A stretch of DNA of 15,692 bases from JBLHHI01 sp047614125 (GTDB lineage: Bacteria; Bacteroidota; Bacteroidia; NS11-12g; UBA9320). Position numbers and translations under genes: made by a program. Under the pieces are notes generated by a model. That model saw nothing but the letters and a program-made list of their open reading frames with translations. It had not been told where the DNA came from and did no database searches. Positions 15,477-15,692 of this stretch are shown piece by piece; positions within the stretch are counted from its first letter, which is position 1, and every line of letters starts with the position of its first letter. The DNA lies in assembly GCA_047614125.1 (NCBI GenBank), contig JBLHHI010000078.1:1-15692 (forward strand), read 5' to 3'.

Positions 15477-15692
15477 TCTTCCACAGCCTTCACCACATCG
15501 TCTTCCAGAGGCGAAGCCGTGGGATCTCCTCATGAATTAACAACGAATGTTGAGCACTTTCAGACCATTCAACAGGAGATCCTTCGCTATAAATATCTTG
15601 CTTTTAATGAACAGCGTTCTCGCTTAGGATCGATTTCTCTGGATGACGCTCGTTGATGATGCGACTGCCCGGCACTATCTTCCACAGCCTTC
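15477..15692. repeat. Probable intergenic repeat element, cut by the right edge
   Basis: TCTTCCACAGCCTTC occurs at 15477-15491 and again, identically, at 15678-15692, 201 bp apart. Between them GGATCTCCT (15522-15530) and AGGAGATCC (15574-15582) form a perfect 9-bp inverted pair with a small CAAC/GTTG hairpin (15552-15563) inside. The GAGGCGAAGCC-GTGGGATCTCC wording resembles intergenic repeats I associate with Bacteroidota genomes. A plus-strand frame stays open from inside dsbD to a TGA at about 15654 but has no credible start, so I do not call a gene. Confidence 0.45.

Noticed and set aside
15224..15496. Minus-strand frame of 90 codons over the dsbD 3' end
   Set aside because: It is antisense to conserved DsbD coding sequence, begins at a GTG within the repeat element and shows no family features.
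15439..15656. Plus-strand frame open from inside dsbD to about 15654, with protein-like wording in its last 40 codons
   Set aside because: There is no start codon in a sensible place and it overlaps the palindromic repeat; translation of repeat DNA can look protein-like.

Overview
The window reads as chromosomal DNA of a Bacteroidota bacterium, with AT-rich intergenic regions. The signs are exported proteins whose signal peptides end in Ala-Gln, a DUF5916-type outer-membrane protein, a lipoprotein whose mature N-terminus starts Cys-Lys-Asp-Asp, start codons without usefully spaced Shine-Dalgarno sequences, and TAnnTTTG-type -7 boxes. I cannot narrow it to a genus from sequence alone.

Layout. 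From 1 to about 10.1 kb every gene lies on the minus strand. In order along the plus coordinate these are: a sialate O-acetylesterase-like SGNH esterase cut by the left edge (1-600, easy to overlook because it has no stop codon in the window); 480 bp of non-coding DNA full of inverted repeats; a POT/PTR2 peptide transporter (1082-2437); a small outer-membrane beta-barrel protein (2570-3214, TTG start); about 1.05 kb of non-coding DNA carrying at least two families of palindromic repeats; the tRNA-modification GTPase mnmE (4268-5611); a lipocalin-like lipoprotein (5823-6356); and a three-gene unit of LOG-family protein, sodium:solute symporter and glucosaminidase-LysM wall hydrolase (6524-10106, transcribed from the hydrolase leftwards, with the hydrolase and symporter genes overlapping by ATGA). 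From 10.4 kb the genes are on the plus strand: a DUF5916/CBM9-like outer-membrane protein (10397-12589), a free-standing DsbD N-terminal-domain protein (12738-13247) and a full-length DsbD (13318-15438). The last 250 bp look like an intergenic repeat element.

How the genes may work together. The hydrolase can cut peptidoglycan and is translationally coupled to a solute importer, which suggests release plus uptake, although the substrate is unknown. The two DsbD-type genes form a periplasmic thiol-reduction module in which one membrane electron conduit may serve two N-terminal output domains; the free-standing copy aligns without gaps to the DsbD one (60 of 125 residues identical by hand count). 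The other genes look like ordinary housekeeping or envelope functions.

The most interesting signals are the duplicated DsbD output domain with an extra conserved cysteine pair, the recurrence of -7-like boxes 4-8 nt ahead of start codons (possible leaderless transcripts), a compact dyad just upstream of the hydrolase promoter candidate, and the palindromic repeat families, one copy of which contains the mnmE stop codon. I saw no convincing CRISPR array, phage, transposase, tRNA or rRNA gene.
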